Of a stretch of DNA of 64,000 nucleotides, positions 12,327 to 24,117 are shown piece after piece. The position numbers and the translations under genes were made by a program. Below the pieces are notes generated by a model, which saw only the letters and a program-made list of their open reading frames with translations, was not told the origin of the DNA and made no database searches. The DNA comes from Garcia nutans (lineage: Eukaryota; Streptophyta; Magnoliopsida; Malpighiales; Euphorbiaceae): positions 58,985,501-59,049,500 of the forward strand of contig CANTUV010000026.1 in the NCBI GenBank assembly GCA_947685225.1, given 5' to 3'. How positions within the stretch are numbered: the first letter of the stretch is position 1; each line of letters starts with the position of its first letter.

Positions 12327-13044
12327 TTCTTTTGAAATAGATCTTGATACGAATGGAATGGAATGGAGAAGGCAGATTTTGATAAATGCTCGAGTTTATG
12401 CGGATACTTCTCTTGCGAGTAAAGACACAATAGAAGCAAGATCAAAATTATTGACATGGAGATGGTTCTTTTCTTTTCTTGATAAGTATTTACAATAAAC
12501 CCGCAAGTGAAGTCACCGTCAATTCTATTTCTGCTTAAAGCAATAGGCGCCTGGAACCTGTAAGAATATCGAGTACACGTCTCAACAATTGAAAATACAA
12601 TAGAAGAAAACCAATCCAACATGATTTTTCTTTATCTTTTCTACCAGTAATAAACAAACTTGTAGTTAATACGTATCTTTTGAAATGAAAAAGAACCAAC
12701 AACAAGCTTCATATGCTTCTTTGGCGAGCTTCATGCTCACTGGTAAACAACAAATTATCAAATTCAGCTCTGCACTTGCATCTTGAATCCATCAGCTTCT
12801 GATTTGAATCTAAAGATTGTATTGGCAGTCTCAAAAGGAAAATGAAACTCAAATATGGAAAAGTCAAGATCTGAGTCAATTTATTCCTTTGAAAACAAGT
12901 ACATAATTTATTCATAAAGCTAAGAACTACATATATGGTGATGACTAGATATGCTACAATTCCCTTCATTTTGCAAAATTGGGTAAGAATGGTTATTCAT
13001 CTTCTCCAAAGCAGTACTCAGGTCTTTGATCACACGTATCTTGC
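12327..13044. other. Spacer between small hypothetical gene and Tim44-like last exon
   Basis: Contains ORFs on the minus strand (12323-12622 and 12709-12969) without recognisable domains. Probably 5' flank of the hypothetical gene and 3' UTR of the Tim44-like gene. Confidence 0.35.
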
Positions 13045-13743
13045 TTAAACTGGAATCCGCCCACAAAGACGCCAGTAAGCTCCAGGGTGAAAAAGAGATT
13101 TCTAGAACACCCAGATATCGCGAACAAGGACCTGAAAATATTTAGGAAAATAAAAAACAAAGTGGAGTTGGGGCAAATGACAATGAAAAAGCATATTCAA
13201 TACTAATTTGAAGTTCTGAATTTTGAGAAAATATACAAGTTTCAAAACACCAATGAAAGCACATCATTCCAAAGATTGTTCTAACTAAAGCAAACAATCT
13301 TTCATACGTGTTGGGTATTCTATGGTTGCTTAAAATCAACAGAATACAAATCTTTTCTGGATATAAAAAGGAAAGACATATGCCTTGTAAGCTTCAGGAC
13401 AATTTCACAAGAGCTCTTCCCCTGTTTCAGCCTTCCAATCGATAGAAAAAAGATTCATCTCACAAGTTTCGGAACAAAACCAGATGACTTTCCCCACTAA
13501 ATTAGCTCAGACATATTAAAGTATGATTCCAGACTAAGACCACCACCCTAAAATCCCTCCTATTGATTTTGATCTCCAAATCATATCCCTGTGAATATAA
13601 GTGCACGGCTACAAATTTGAATTAGACTTTCAGAGCAACTATTGTACACCCATCAATGGCAACAATTTCTTTAATTACCAATAGGAAAAAGAAAAAAAAA
13701 AGTATTGTCCATAAAATTCTGCCACTTAATCTCAGTAAAGGGA

Positions 13744-14059
13744 TGTAACAAATCCATACTCAACAGAGCAGGGTTAAAGAATAAGAACAGAAGAAGAAGA
13801 AGAAGAAGAAGAAGAAGAAGAAGAAGAAGAATAGGATAAAAATATTAGATATCATTCATAATGCCTTAGCAAATCTGTTACAGCCGACTAATAGCAGAAA
13901 ATTGAACTAAAGGACAAATGATAAGGGAAATCTATCTATTCCACCTGCTGACCACAATCTGTTATTTATTCCTTTGGGCCCACACTCCTAATCATCAACT
14001 AATCACCTTACTCACTCACATTTACCTTCATACCCTGCTTCTTCCTCGAGTATGTGACA
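13744..14059 (-). repeat. LTR (3' LTR of the minus-strand element)
   Basis: 316 bp, TG to CA ends, paired with 18781-19104. Contains a pure GAA/AAG microsatellite at about 13790-13831 that is shorter and interrupted in the other LTR. Confidence 0.95.
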
Positions 14060-14075
14060 ATACCTTCCCCTTTAA
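14060..14075 (-). other. Polypurine tract
   Basis: On the minus strand AAAGGGGAAGGTAT sits directly before the 3' LTR, the expected place for plus-strand priming. Confidence 0.7.
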
Positions 14076-14088
14076 GCTATTCTTGTCT

Positions 14089-15518
14089 CTAAGAATGCAT
14101 GGCTGAAGGGAATTGATGAGTAATAAAGCTAATGTCCTCCCAAATAGCATCAATGGTAGTTAAGTTGAGCCAGTTAACCAACACCTGCTGAATGTGTTGG
14201 TTGGCTCGTAGAATAACCCTTAAATTCAAAAATTTTTCTGGACCAACAAATACTTCCCCTGCCTCAGTGTCTGGCAATTCCATTACTGGCACTTCATTTG
14301 ACCCTAACTTCTTCTTAAGCAATGAGACATAGAAGACTGGGTGAACTCTAAAGTGAGCGGGTAAGTTCAATTTGTAAGCCACTTCTCCTATTCTTTCCAA
14401 GATCACAAAAGGCCCATAGTATTTTGCTGACAGCATAATATTCTTCCTTAAAGCAATGAAAGTTTGTCTATATGGCTGCAATTTCAAATACACAAATCTC
14501 CCACTTCAAAAACTCTCACAGTTCTTCTTCTATCAGCATACATTTTCACCCTCTCTTGAGCTTTTTGTAAATTCTTTTTGAGTAAATTTTGAACGTGTGC
14601 ATTCCAGCAACAAGTCTTCTACCGCCGCTACCTCAGTTTGAATGTTGAGCAGAGGTGGTGAAGCAGGAGCATAACCATACAAGCCCTTGAATGGTGTCAT
14701 CTGTATGGCTGAATGGTAGGTTGTATTATACCACCATTCAGCCAATGACAACCAATCAACCCACTTTTTAGGGTGCATATGAGACATGCATCTTAAATAA
14801 GTCTCCAATGTTCTGTTCAATCGCTTAGAGTGGCCATGAGTTTAAGGATGATACGCAGAACTCATGTGGAGCTGAACAACAAGAATCTTAAACAACTCTT
14901 TCCAAAACAAGCTTGTAAAAATCTTATCTCTATCAGATACAATCACTTGTTGTAATTCATGAAATTTACCAATGTGATTGAAGAATTGTTTGACTACTAC
15001 AGCAGTTGAGTAGGGGTGAGTAAGGGGAATGAAATGGGCGGATTTGGTTAGGCTGTCCACCACTACTAAAATAGTGTCATAACCTTTATATTTTGGTAAT
15101 TTTCCCACGAAATCCATACTGATCGATGACCAAGCAGTGGATAGAATGGATAGAGGTTGAAGCAATCCAGGGGATAGACAAGTTTCTAGTTTGCATTTAA
15201 TGCAAATGTCACACTGTGATACCAATCAATAACACTTTTCTTTAGATTAGGCCAGTAGAAATAAGCTTTGAGCTTATTATATGTTACCTGAATACCTGAG
15301 TGTCCACTCAATGGACCGTCATGGAATTGTGTTAGCAATTTGCTTCTCAAGTCAGATGAGCTGCCTATAAAGAGTATCCCCTTATATCTCAATATGCACT
15401 TTTGAAGTGAGTACTGGGGAACCATTGTTGGGGTTGTGACAGTGGCCATAGTGAGTTCTTGAGCCTGCTGGTCATCTTTATAGGAGTGTTCAACTTCAGA
15501 CACCCATGCTGGAATCAC
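14089..15518 (-). pseudogene. Integrase region with chromodomain-like tail
   Basis: The zinc-binding N-terminus (HDGPLSGHSGIQVTYNKL) is followed by a frameshift near 15215, then QCDICIKCK. The DDE core shows the first Asp in SMDFVGKLP and the second in IVSDRDKIF. A stop (14842-14844) follows SAYHP, and the conserved catalytic Glu position reads Lys in GHSKRLNR, so the enzyme is dead. The last segment (14493-14089) has AHFRVHPVFYVSLLKK and a chromodomain-like VLVNWLNLTTIDAIWED ending. Confidence 0.85.
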
Positions 15519-15611
15519 TGATGAAGCAAAAAGAATTCCTTCACTATCCTCCTTCCTAGATAATGCATTAGTTGCCCTGTTCTCTTTGCCCTTCTTGTAG
15601 TGTATCTTATA

Positions 15612-16880
15612 TTACAACCCCAAGAGTTTAGTGATTCCCCTTTGCTGAACATATTTATGAAGCCTTTGTTCTAGCAAATGCTTTATGCTTTGCTGATCAG
15701 TGTTGATGATGAACTTCCTTTGCTTCAAGTAATGTCGCCATTTGGTGACAGCAAAGATAATAGCAAGTAGTTCACATTCATAAGCTGATAAGCCTTGATT
15801 CCGTGGGCTCAACTGCTTGGATATGAATGCAATGGGTCTGCCCTCTTGCATAAGTACTGCCCCTATTCCAGCACCACTTGCATCATACTCGAGGACAAAT
15901 GGTTTGGAAAAATTAGGAAAAGCTAAGACTGGCGCAGTGGTCATAACCTGCTTCAAATGTTCAAAAGCAAACTGAGCTTCTGAATTCCAGTGAAAGGCTT
16001 GCTTCTTCAAGAGTGCATTCGGAGGTCTGCAAATAACCCCATATCCCTTAATGAACCTCCTATAATATCCGGTTAAACTCAAAAATCCTCTAAGATGCTT
16101 AAGGGTTTTTGGAATAGGCCAATCCACCATAGCTTGAATTTTAGACTTATCAGTTGAAACTCCCTCTGCAGAAATGATGTACCCCAAATATTCTACTGAT
16201 TCACAGCCAAAGACACACTTCTCCTTCTTGGCCAACAATTGTTGCTCACACAGGATTTGGAATACAGTTTCCAAGTGACTTAGGTGCTCCTTGCTACTCC
16301 TACTGTAAACAAGGATATCATCAAGGAAAACTAATACAAATTGTCTCAAATATGGATGGAATATTTGGTTCATTAAGGCTTGGAAGGTGGCTGGAGCATT
16401 GGTTAGCCCAAAGGGCATAACCTTGAATTCAAAGTGCCCAACATGTGTTTTGAAGGTTGTTTTATAGGTGTATGAAGGTTCCAGCCTAATTTGATGATAC
16501 CATGCCCTCAAATCTATTTTAGAAAACACAATAGCCCCACACAATTCATCCAACAGATCTTCAATAATTGGAATGAGGTATTTGTTTTTGACAGTTGAAT
16601 CATTTAACCGCCTGTAATCTACACAGAAATGCCATGTACCATCCTTCTTTTTAACTACAAGGGCTGGGGAAGAAAAAAGACTTTGGCTGGGTTGTATGAT
16701 GGATTGTTCTAACATGTCCTGTGTTAATTTTTCTATCTCTGTTTTCTGAAAGTGAGGGTATCTGTAAGGCCTCAAATTGACTGGTTCTGTGTTTAGTTTA
16801 TGGTTGATGTTGTGGTTTATGTGTCTAAAAAGAGGTAAGCCTTTTGGAGGCAAAGAGAGGTGATTATATTTGGCTAGCAA
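15612..16880 (-). pseudogene. Reverse transcriptase and RNase H
   Basis: Open for 422 codons. The RT palm shows DYRRLNDSTVKN, FSKIDLRAWYHQIRL and the active-site FLDDILVYS. RNase H follows with LEYDASGAGIGAVL and YECELLAIIFAVTKWRHYL, and NTDQQSIKHLL carries the later conserved Asp. An in-frame TAG at 16896-16898 separates it from protease, and an in-frame TAA at 15612-15614 from the integrase linker (YKIHYKKGKENRATNALSR). It is the best-preserved domain of the element. Confidence 0.93.
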
Positions 16881-16895
16881 GGATTGAAGGGAGCT

Positions 16896-17390
16896 CTAAA
16901 ATACTGAGTTGTTGTGAGTATTTGGGAAAAATGAAGGCTGTATATTAGTTAATTGAATTGCAAATAGTCTTGCTTTCACGCCACTCCAACCACTCTGTAT
17001 CATCTTTCCCAGCTCCCTAATACTCATCATTCTGAGCTGGCCTTTCTCGGTAATACCCTTCAATTCAACAGCCTTGCCATCCTTCTTAAATAATAGCTTA
17101 CAACCCACAAAATCTAGAGTGATTGGATTATAAGTTCTCATCCAATCCACCACAAGCACTGCATCATATTCCTCAAGTTCCAGCACCCTTAAGTTAAACT
17201 GAAATTTCATTCCCAACATCAACCATCCACACTCCAAACGTTTTGCTTTGATTGTTAATTTCCTATCATCAGCTACTGTAATTGCCATAGGGTTGACTAT
17301 AACAGTAGCAAGCTTTAATTCCTCTACCAACTTTGGATCAATGAAGCTGTGTGAGCTGTCAGAAACAATTAGAATGATGATGACCTTGTT
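16896..17390 (-). pseudogene. Retroviral-type aspartic protease, active site damaged
   Basis: Reads ILIVSDSSHSFIDPKLVEEL followed by ECGWLMLGMKFQFNLRVLEL and YDAVLVVDWMRTYNPITLDF, typical of plant Ty3/gypsy proteases. The catalytic D-S/T-G triad reads DSS, consistent with loss of two residues from a DSG-containing motif, so the protease should be inactive. Confidence 0.8.
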
Positions 17391-17549
17391 TTTTATTTGC
17401 CCCGTATTCTAATGATATTATCAGTCTAGCTTCCATCAATTAAATGGAGAGAGAGTTGACTATGTTCAACTGGTTCATGACTGTCCATATCTTCTTTGAC
17501 TTTCTGCCAATCGTCACCGCCAGGATCGATACCTTCATCTTCATCGATT

Positions 17550-18727
17550 CCCTGAAGCATCATCACTTGCTTCACTGCACACTTGTGTCCAGGGAAATAC
17601 CGATTACTGCATCTATAGCAAGCATTCGATTCTCATTTATTTGGGGTATAAGGAGTTTGAAATTTCTGGGTCTGGGTATTTTGTTGTGATTTAGAGTTGT
17701 AGGAGTTGACTAGTTTTGGGGTTGTTATAGTCGGGTTAGAAAGTTCGGTAATGGGTTTGGTAGTTTGGGCTTGGGTCCGGGTAAATGATGAGCGGCTATA
17801 TGATGCGTTTTGTGAACAGTAAGTTCTCTAGGAAGCTTCGATTACAACTTCCTGCAATCTCGCCTGCTCAAAGGCAACAGTCAACGACACCGGCTGCAAC
17901 ATTCTCACCATCGCCCCTATTTCCTCCTTTAGTCCACCCAAAAAAACTCGAAAGAAAATAAGACTCTAAGAGATTGGGACTTACCCTTTCGACCTTAGCT
18001 TTAATCTCTTCGAAGGCCTCCTAATAATCCTTCACCGAACTTGTTTGTCTCAGTCGATGAAAATTGGTCACTACATCTTCGATTAGAGAATCACGGAACC
18101 TTGTGAGTACGGCGTTAGAAAAATCTTCTCATCAAACATTAGCATTAGTCTACACCGAACCCCAGAACCATCTCTTTGCAACATCAGGGAGATACAGAGT
18201 GGCCAATTAAACTTTTCTCTTTTCTAGAACTCCATAAATCCTGAAGTATTTCTTGCACTTCCATAGCCAAGATTGAGCATCCTTCCCTTCAAAGATGGGC
18301 AAATCAATCTTTGGAAGTAAACGGTTATAATAACCACGACCTCCACCATCTAACTGAGCCGGTCCTGCAAATAATTGTTCCATTTCATCGGTCCTTTTCC
18401 TACTATTGTACCCTCTGGTTCACGAAATCTCAGGAGTGGATTAGGCAATAAACCTTTATGAGTAGCAAATGGATTCTCAATCAGTGGTTCTTTCCCTTTA
18501 TCTTGTAATCTCATAAGGACTTGCATCATCTGCCCCAACTGAATACTTAGCTTAAGCTGCTCCCCACGCAATTGATCAAAATTGCGATGTTGTTCCCTCT
18601 GCATTGTTTCCATCCTGAGATTCATCTCATTCCGGAGAGAGGAAACTCGATCAACCTCTTCTGTTTCCTCTACCTCAATAGAAGTTTCTTCATTGCCAGT
18701 GCTTCTGGTCTTTCTTAGCTTACTCAT
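17550..18727 (-). pseudogene. Gag polyprotein, fragmented
   Basis: Starts MSKLRKTRSTGNEETS at 18727, with a coiled-coil-like stretch (RMETMQREQHRNFDQLRGEQ) and a proline-rich end near 18350. The capsid part, 18350 to about 17700, has stops and shifts but keeps fragments. A zinc knuckle of the plant form CYRCSNRYFPGHKC lies at about 17571-17612. Confidence 0.8.
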
Positions 18728-18764
18728 GATAAAAATGGATGTGGGTATTAAGCCGAGGATAGAA

Positions 18765-18779
18765 GGCTCTCATACCAAT
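18765..18779 (-). other. Primer binding site (initiator Met tRNA)
   Basis: Just inside the 5' LTR the minus strand reads TTGGTATGAGAGC. This matches the usual plant initiator-Met tRNA site TGGTATCAGAGC with one mismatch. Confidence 0.75.
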
Positions 18780-18780
18780 T

Positions 18781-19104
18781 TGTAACAAGCCAATACTCAA
18801 CAGAGCAGGGTTAGAGAATAAGAAAAGAAGAGGAGAAGAGAAGAGAAGAAGAAGAAGTATAAAAGAAATAGAAAGAATAGGATAAAAATATTAGATATCA
18901 TTCATAATGCCTTAGCAAATCTGTTACAGCCTACTAATAGCAAAAAATTGTACTAAAGGACAAATGTAAGGGAAATCTATCTATTCCACCTGCTGACCAC
19001 AATCTGTTATTTATTCCTTTGGACCCACACTCCTAGTCATCAGCTAATCACCTTACTCACTCACATTTACCTTCCTACCCTGCTTCTTCCTCGAGTATGT
19101 GACA
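18781..19104 (-). repeat. LTR (5' LTR of the minus-strand element)
   Basis: 324 bp partner of 13744-14059 with the same TGTAACA and TGTGACA ends. Its outer edge lies about 77 bp beyond the stop codon of the PPR gene. Confidence 0.95.
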
Positions 19105-19181
19105 AGGGAGTGCCTCAAATGTCTCAATCCACACCTTAACAACTCCAGAGAATACTGATCCTCTATGAATAATAACTGAAA

Positions 19182-20204
19182 CTATTTGACATTTTTAACA
19201 TTCACGTTGTAATAATCCCTCAATTTTTGACCCATTATCAAACCTCTTTCCTCCATTTCCTTCAAAACTAACTTAGCTTCCTCAAACCTCCCTAAATTAA
19301 CCAACTTACTAGCCAATATCCCAAAACTCTCAGTATCTAATGCTGCATCTCTTCCCCCATAAATCATCACAAACTTCACTGCCTGTGCATAATAGCCCAA
19401 CTTCAAGAATGCATTGATAACATGCACATGTGCAGAATACAAAACATGCACTCCATCATCCTCCATCCTTCTCAGCACGACTAGAGCCCCCTCCACTTTC
19501 CCTGATCTACATGCTCCCAAAACCAGTGCATCATATGTACGCGAGTCAGCACCCAATTCCTCCTCTTCAATCCTCTTCATGACCTTACTAGCAGCCTTTA
19601 AATTCCCATTATAACAATATGCTGTCAACAAATAATTGAATGCTGTTAAGTCTGGTGAAACCCCCACTGCCCTCCTCATCTCTATAACATGCTCAACATC
19701 CTCCATCTTCTTCTTCCTTGTAAGAGAATTCAGTATAGGGTGAAAGCTTCATGAGCTTAAGCCATACTGCCCATGCGCCATGATATCCACAATGTGCAGT
19801 GATTCCTCGATTCGGTCTAGTTTGTAAAGGCGTGCAATGAGCATGTTGTAAGCACTCGTGCGAGGGAAGCCATTATCAAGGCGAGCTAGGGCTTGAGTGA
19901 GATCATCGAGGATAGAGAGGGAGTTATCTGTGTTGGTGATGAATTTGAAGGTGTTGGTGGTGTTGTGGCAGTGGTCCCTCACACGCTTGTTTAGGAGGTA
20001 GCGAAGCGTGTCAAAGTCTCTTTCACGACCAGCAGTGTTGACTAGATTATCATAATAGCCAACAGTGGGCTTGTTAGGAAATGAATTAGTCTTAGGGTTT
20101 TGGGTGTTAAAGAAACGAGTTGTGAGGGACTGGATAGATTGGTGATTTGGGGACATGTGATGCAGCTTGCGGAGAAAAGCGAGTGCCATTGTTTTAGGGT
20201 TCAA
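19182..20204 (-). pseudogene. P-class PPR protein with one in-frame stop
   Basis: An intronless gene of 340 codons plus a terminal stop. It begins MNPKTMALAFLRKLHHM with an organelle-type N-terminus (an alternative start MALAF is at 20189) and contains about five PPR-like repeats, for example FNYLLTAYCYNGNLKAASKV, TYDALVLGACRSGKVEGAL and SFGILASKLVNLGRFEEAKL. It would bind organellar RNA. A single TGA at 19749-19751 interrupts the frame after HGQYGLSS; reading resumes in the same frame with SFHPILNSLTRKKKMEDVEH. No other lesion is visible, so this is a recent nonsense allele, a sequencing error, or a start of decay. It lies entirely inside the last intron of the Tim44-like gene, on the same strand. 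Confidence 0.8.
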
Positions 20205-23200
20205 GGGAGATGGATGAGCAAGCTGCCAATTTATGCCAGTATCAATTGTGATCTATATAAAAGAAGAAGTCCAAGTATAGGGATTATAAATAAGGCAGCA
20301 CAAAAAGGATAAATAACCAATTATCCTTACCTTCTTTGTTCTGTCTCCAGAAACAATAGTGCCTTCTGAATCATAGGCTTCAAATTTCTGCAAGGAATAA
20401 GCAAGTATCAGTCAAGCTGTCAACAAAATATGCATTGTAAGAAAGAGAAACAAATACCCACTTGCTCACGCCTTCCATTTCTATAGAACATGTAAATTCT
20501 TTTCCATGTAACTAATATTTAGCAAAGCATTCGTCAAATTAGTGTAGCATTGCTGTTACAATATGATATTTATGTAGCTACTAAACTGAGTGTAACATGA
20601 ATTACTAAAGCTATTGTCATTGGCTCTCTCCCCAACAGTGTAGTTGGGCATTCTGCTGCCATGGAGCAAAGTTCCCGTCAACAGACAAGAATGGTTCTGC
20701 CCTTGCATGAAGGGACTTGTAAGCATGTATGTTAACCTAAACTTCCTTCCGCAGCCAAGTACAAATCACTATTGCAGGAAGGGAACTATAAGCAGTTCTT
20801 TGGGGTAGCTAAGCCATGCCACATTTTGGTTGTCATGCACAAGTATTGCACAATCTCTAGGAAACACAAACAGAATTGCAGAACAAGACAAGAAAAAGAG
20901 GATCATTATACCTGCTTTGTAAGAAACTCAAGTGTAAGCTGTATGAAAACTTTGTTGAGATCATTCCGATCAACACCAATCTGAAGTCATATGTAAAAGA
21001 AACAAGCTATGTGATTTGGAGTGAAGAAAAAAAATAATAAGTTACTTAACAAAATTCAAGGACATTCACATTTCGACCTTTTCCTTGATAATAAAATTTC
21101 AAAGTTCACCCTGTAGCTATTTGTTCACAAATTAACTATGTCATATTTATATGGTGCAGATAAAAAAGTATGAAGAAATAAAAATTAATACTTGTCAGCC
21201 TAGCTCGCAAAGTCCTTATCTTTACAACTGGTTCAATCATTTCCCAGTAAACTTTACTCCAGATGGACTCTCGTTGTTTAATTTCATTCTTGAGTTCCTG
21301 TCAATAAGATAACTGACAACATTTACCGAAGACATAAATCACATGTTCAACAAGACATGATTAGGAGACAAAAAGTAGCATAATGCAGCAGAGAATAGAG
21401 AGCTGAATGCAAGAAAGCAGCACCAAGACAGCAGTTAAAAGCAACAAGAACATACAGAGTACATTTTCTCTGCAACTGCTTTCCTCAATGAATTTTGGTC
21501 ACCATTTGCCATTGAAGTGCTTATCTGGAAAGAGAATATTAATAATAAAGTCAGTAGAACACTAATGGATGGTTAAATCTTGAGCCAAAAAAGAAAAAAA
21601 TAAATAAGGGCACCTCTTTGTATAATTCAATGGCCTCCTTGTAGAATTGATGTTTCGAGTATCCAGATTTTCTTAACTTAGCAATAGCATAGGCACTTTT
21701 CAGCTACAAAATTTGAATATGAAATTGTGATTTGGGTGACAAAAAGATACTGGAGTTTCACTAAAGATGGCATATCAGAGAATATGAAACGTTTATAGAT
21801 GGCAATGTCATGGCACAGTGCCAACTACAGCATGCTTGGAAACAAAATAACAAGTCTAAATAGTCCCAATCGATAAGATTTGTGGAAGATGAAACAGAAA
21901 ACTAAAAATAAATAAGAATTACCTCCAGGACGATATCATCTTTTGTTCTTCTCCAACCACGTTTTGTTAACCACCTGATACATAAATATAAGAACTTTGA
22001 GTTGATGGCTGAAAATATGCACTACATGCTCATAGGTGTACATACAAGTAGCATTCCTATAAGAATATAATAATATTTTGAAGTAAATTCACAGCTAAAA
22101 TGCACAATAAATTCTGCCTTATTTTAAGAAGCAGTCAGGCTGCACCATGCACCAAAAGTTCTGCAAGTAAGAAATGTAAGTCAATACAAAAAAGTCTGCC
22201 AAAAGCTTGCAACCATATAAAGGCAGTTCACATCTTACACAACATAAAATATAAAGAACCAGTAACCTGTTACCAGAATTCTCACAAATGAGACCAAATC
22301 TCTAACCATAATTCACTTCCTTAAGGATTGCATACTGACTCAAATCCTCAAAGACACAATAGATAAATGAACTAAATATGAAACTATTTCCTTCCTGAGT
22401 ACTAATTGCATCTACACCTTAAGCTGGTAAAGCTTATTGCCAAATCCCATTTTTAACAAGATATACTGACAGAACACCCCTGATTAATTTTGAACTGGCA
22501 CACTGAATAAACAGTTCTAAAATTTTCCATACAAAAATTCATGCAATAATAATTTATAAATAAAAAGTACAAATGTGAGCTGAACTTTGAAAAAAGTTTC
22601 ATAACTTCCAGAGTATGGGAAAATCATAGAAGTTTATAATTGAAATACAGCTACAACCAGTGAACCTTTGTCCACTGGAACCAAAAACTAGTTATGTCAG
22701 AATGAAAATTCTATTTCAGTAATCTTTTCAGGAAAAAAAAAGTGTAACTAAACCTAGTTAAATGCAAATAACCTGATGCATGTTCTAGAGAAAATACTAC
22801 ACAGTGTGTAGAAGTCTTACATATTAAAGGAATCCTCTGCCAGAATTCTTTTAGATTCCTCTATCTTTTTTACCCCCCTGATTAATTCAATCGCATATCA
22901 AGAATATAAAATCATGCATGTAGAACCAAAAAGAAAGATACCACTTTCTGAATGAGAATAAAGAAGTTAAGGGTGCAGATAACACACCATCTGCCGTGCT
23001 TGTGGAGGGGCTCTTGCCTGTGTTGTTACTGACTTCTTGTCATTTAAGATCACTGACAATTCCATAGCCTGAAAATAACACAACCAAGATTGATTGATGA
23101 ATGAGAGTAGAACACCCGAATAACCAACTGAACTAGTTTGTGATGAAGGATTAGTAGGAACAATCTAAAAACTATGTATTAGAAACATTAACACAACAGC

Positions 23201-23804
23201 TGAAATTTATGCTGAATGATCTAAATTTTATGTTCCATAAACTTACCATTGAAGAATGAAGGATTGTACTTCCATGAGTCCAAGGAAGACAATTGTGGCC
23301 CCTATGTGGTCAAGAAGAAATTCTTGGGGAGTTAAGCTCAAAACCTAATCACAAAGAAAACTCGACTAAGAATGAAATCCTCAATTTAAAGTTAGCTTAT
23401 AATATCTGAAAATACTGCCATTACAAGCATAAACAATTTACCATTTGAAATATAATTGTAGTAGAGTCTTGAGCTCCTGAGCCTGAAGACAGGAAAGAAA
23501 CAATTTTTGTAAAGCTACGCCAACAAACAATAAAGCAACTCCAAAAGCAGGGGAATGATCCATTTTGGTCCAAGGAAAAATGAGAAAATGCAAGAATTTC
23601 ATTACTTGTCATTTTCCTTCACGGTTAAAACCAAAAGGCAATAAATTGAAAGTTTAACTTTTTCTTTTTCCAGGATTTTCTCAGAAACCAAACAGAGCAG
23701 AAACAAATGAAACTAAAAACTAATACTTACAGATAGGAAGAATTTCGAGTCTCTAGCAATGGAGAAAGAGCAGTAATTTTTTGTAATCTTCTAAAAAGTG
23801 TCAT

Positions 23805-24117
23805 CTTTGATTGATCACATCACATGAATCAGAGAGGGGTTTTTTAACAGAGTTCAAGGGTTTAAGGTAATGGAGAACTACCACTTCATGGGCTTGGGCT
23901 TAAATTTAGACTTAATCGGCCATATATTAACGGGCAGCCGATGACATGCGTAGCCCATAACACACAACATTTATAAATTTACAAATTTTAAGAATTTTCA
24001 CTAAATTTATTTTTAAAAATTTTTTACAGTAATCAGTACATTGCCCGCCAGCCTCCCTGTGGAGACAAAAACGGCAACAACGGTAACGGGAAACGGCAAC
24101 GGATAGCGATCTCCAAA
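23805..24117. promoter_or_regulatory. Shared divergent promoter region
   Basis: The 313 bp between the Tim44-like start (minus) and the GT47 start (plus) must serve both divergent genes. No specific box is claimed. Confidence 0.4.

Larger units (their letters stand above)
13744..19104 (-). mobile_element. Complete but degenerate Ty3/gypsy LTR retrotransposon
   Basis: Full-length element of 5361 bp on the minus strand. LTRs at 13744-14059 and 18781-19104 begin TGTAACA and end TGTGACA on the + strand. A 5-bp target duplication AGGGA flanks it (13739-13743 and 19105-19109), so the insertion is a single clean event. Gene order gag, protease, RT, RNase H, integrase puts it in Ty3/gypsy (Metaviridae-like), and the C-terminal chromodomain-like tail suggests a chromovirus. 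Several in-frame stops, at least one frameshift and altered catalytic residues make it non-autonomous. The two LTRs differ by many substitutions and by the length of a GAA-type run, so it is not recent. Confidence 0.95.
13045..23804 (-). pseudogene. Tim44/mL45-related mitochondrial protein, decayed multi-exon gene
   Basis: Recognisable exons (minus strand): 23804-23731 (presequence MTLFRRLQKITALSPLLETR), 23482-23442, 23301-23247 (GHNCLPWTHGSTILHSSM), 23068-22988 (TTQARAPPQARQM), 21974-21923 (WLTKRGWRRTKDDIV), 21703-21614, 21524-21456, 21297 to about 21196 (WSKVYWEMIEPVVKI), 20980-20912 (DRNDLNKVFIQLTLEFLTKQ), 20387-20331, and a last exon 13131-13045 (VLVRDIWVF, stop, KSLFHPGAYWRLCGRI). The family is matrix-side, inner-membrane-associated and related to Tim44/MBA1/mL45. 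Lesions: the exon expected between ARQM and the WL exon is absent; the donor after TLRARL is lost (ACAAGT where GT is expected); exon 2 to exon 3 does not join in frame; and TAG at 13102-13104 replaces a conserved Glu. The last exon is 7.2 kb away, beyond a PPR gene and a retrotransposon. Confidence 0.75.

Noticed and set aside
12709..12969. Minus-strand ORF with a hydrophobic start
   Set aside because: No recognised family, no splice context, and it lies between two decayed genes; a chance ORF is more likely.
13790..13831. GAA/AAG run as a regulatory or triplex-forming element
   Set aside because: It is a microsatellite expansion within one LTR; the partner LTR has a shorter, interrupted version.
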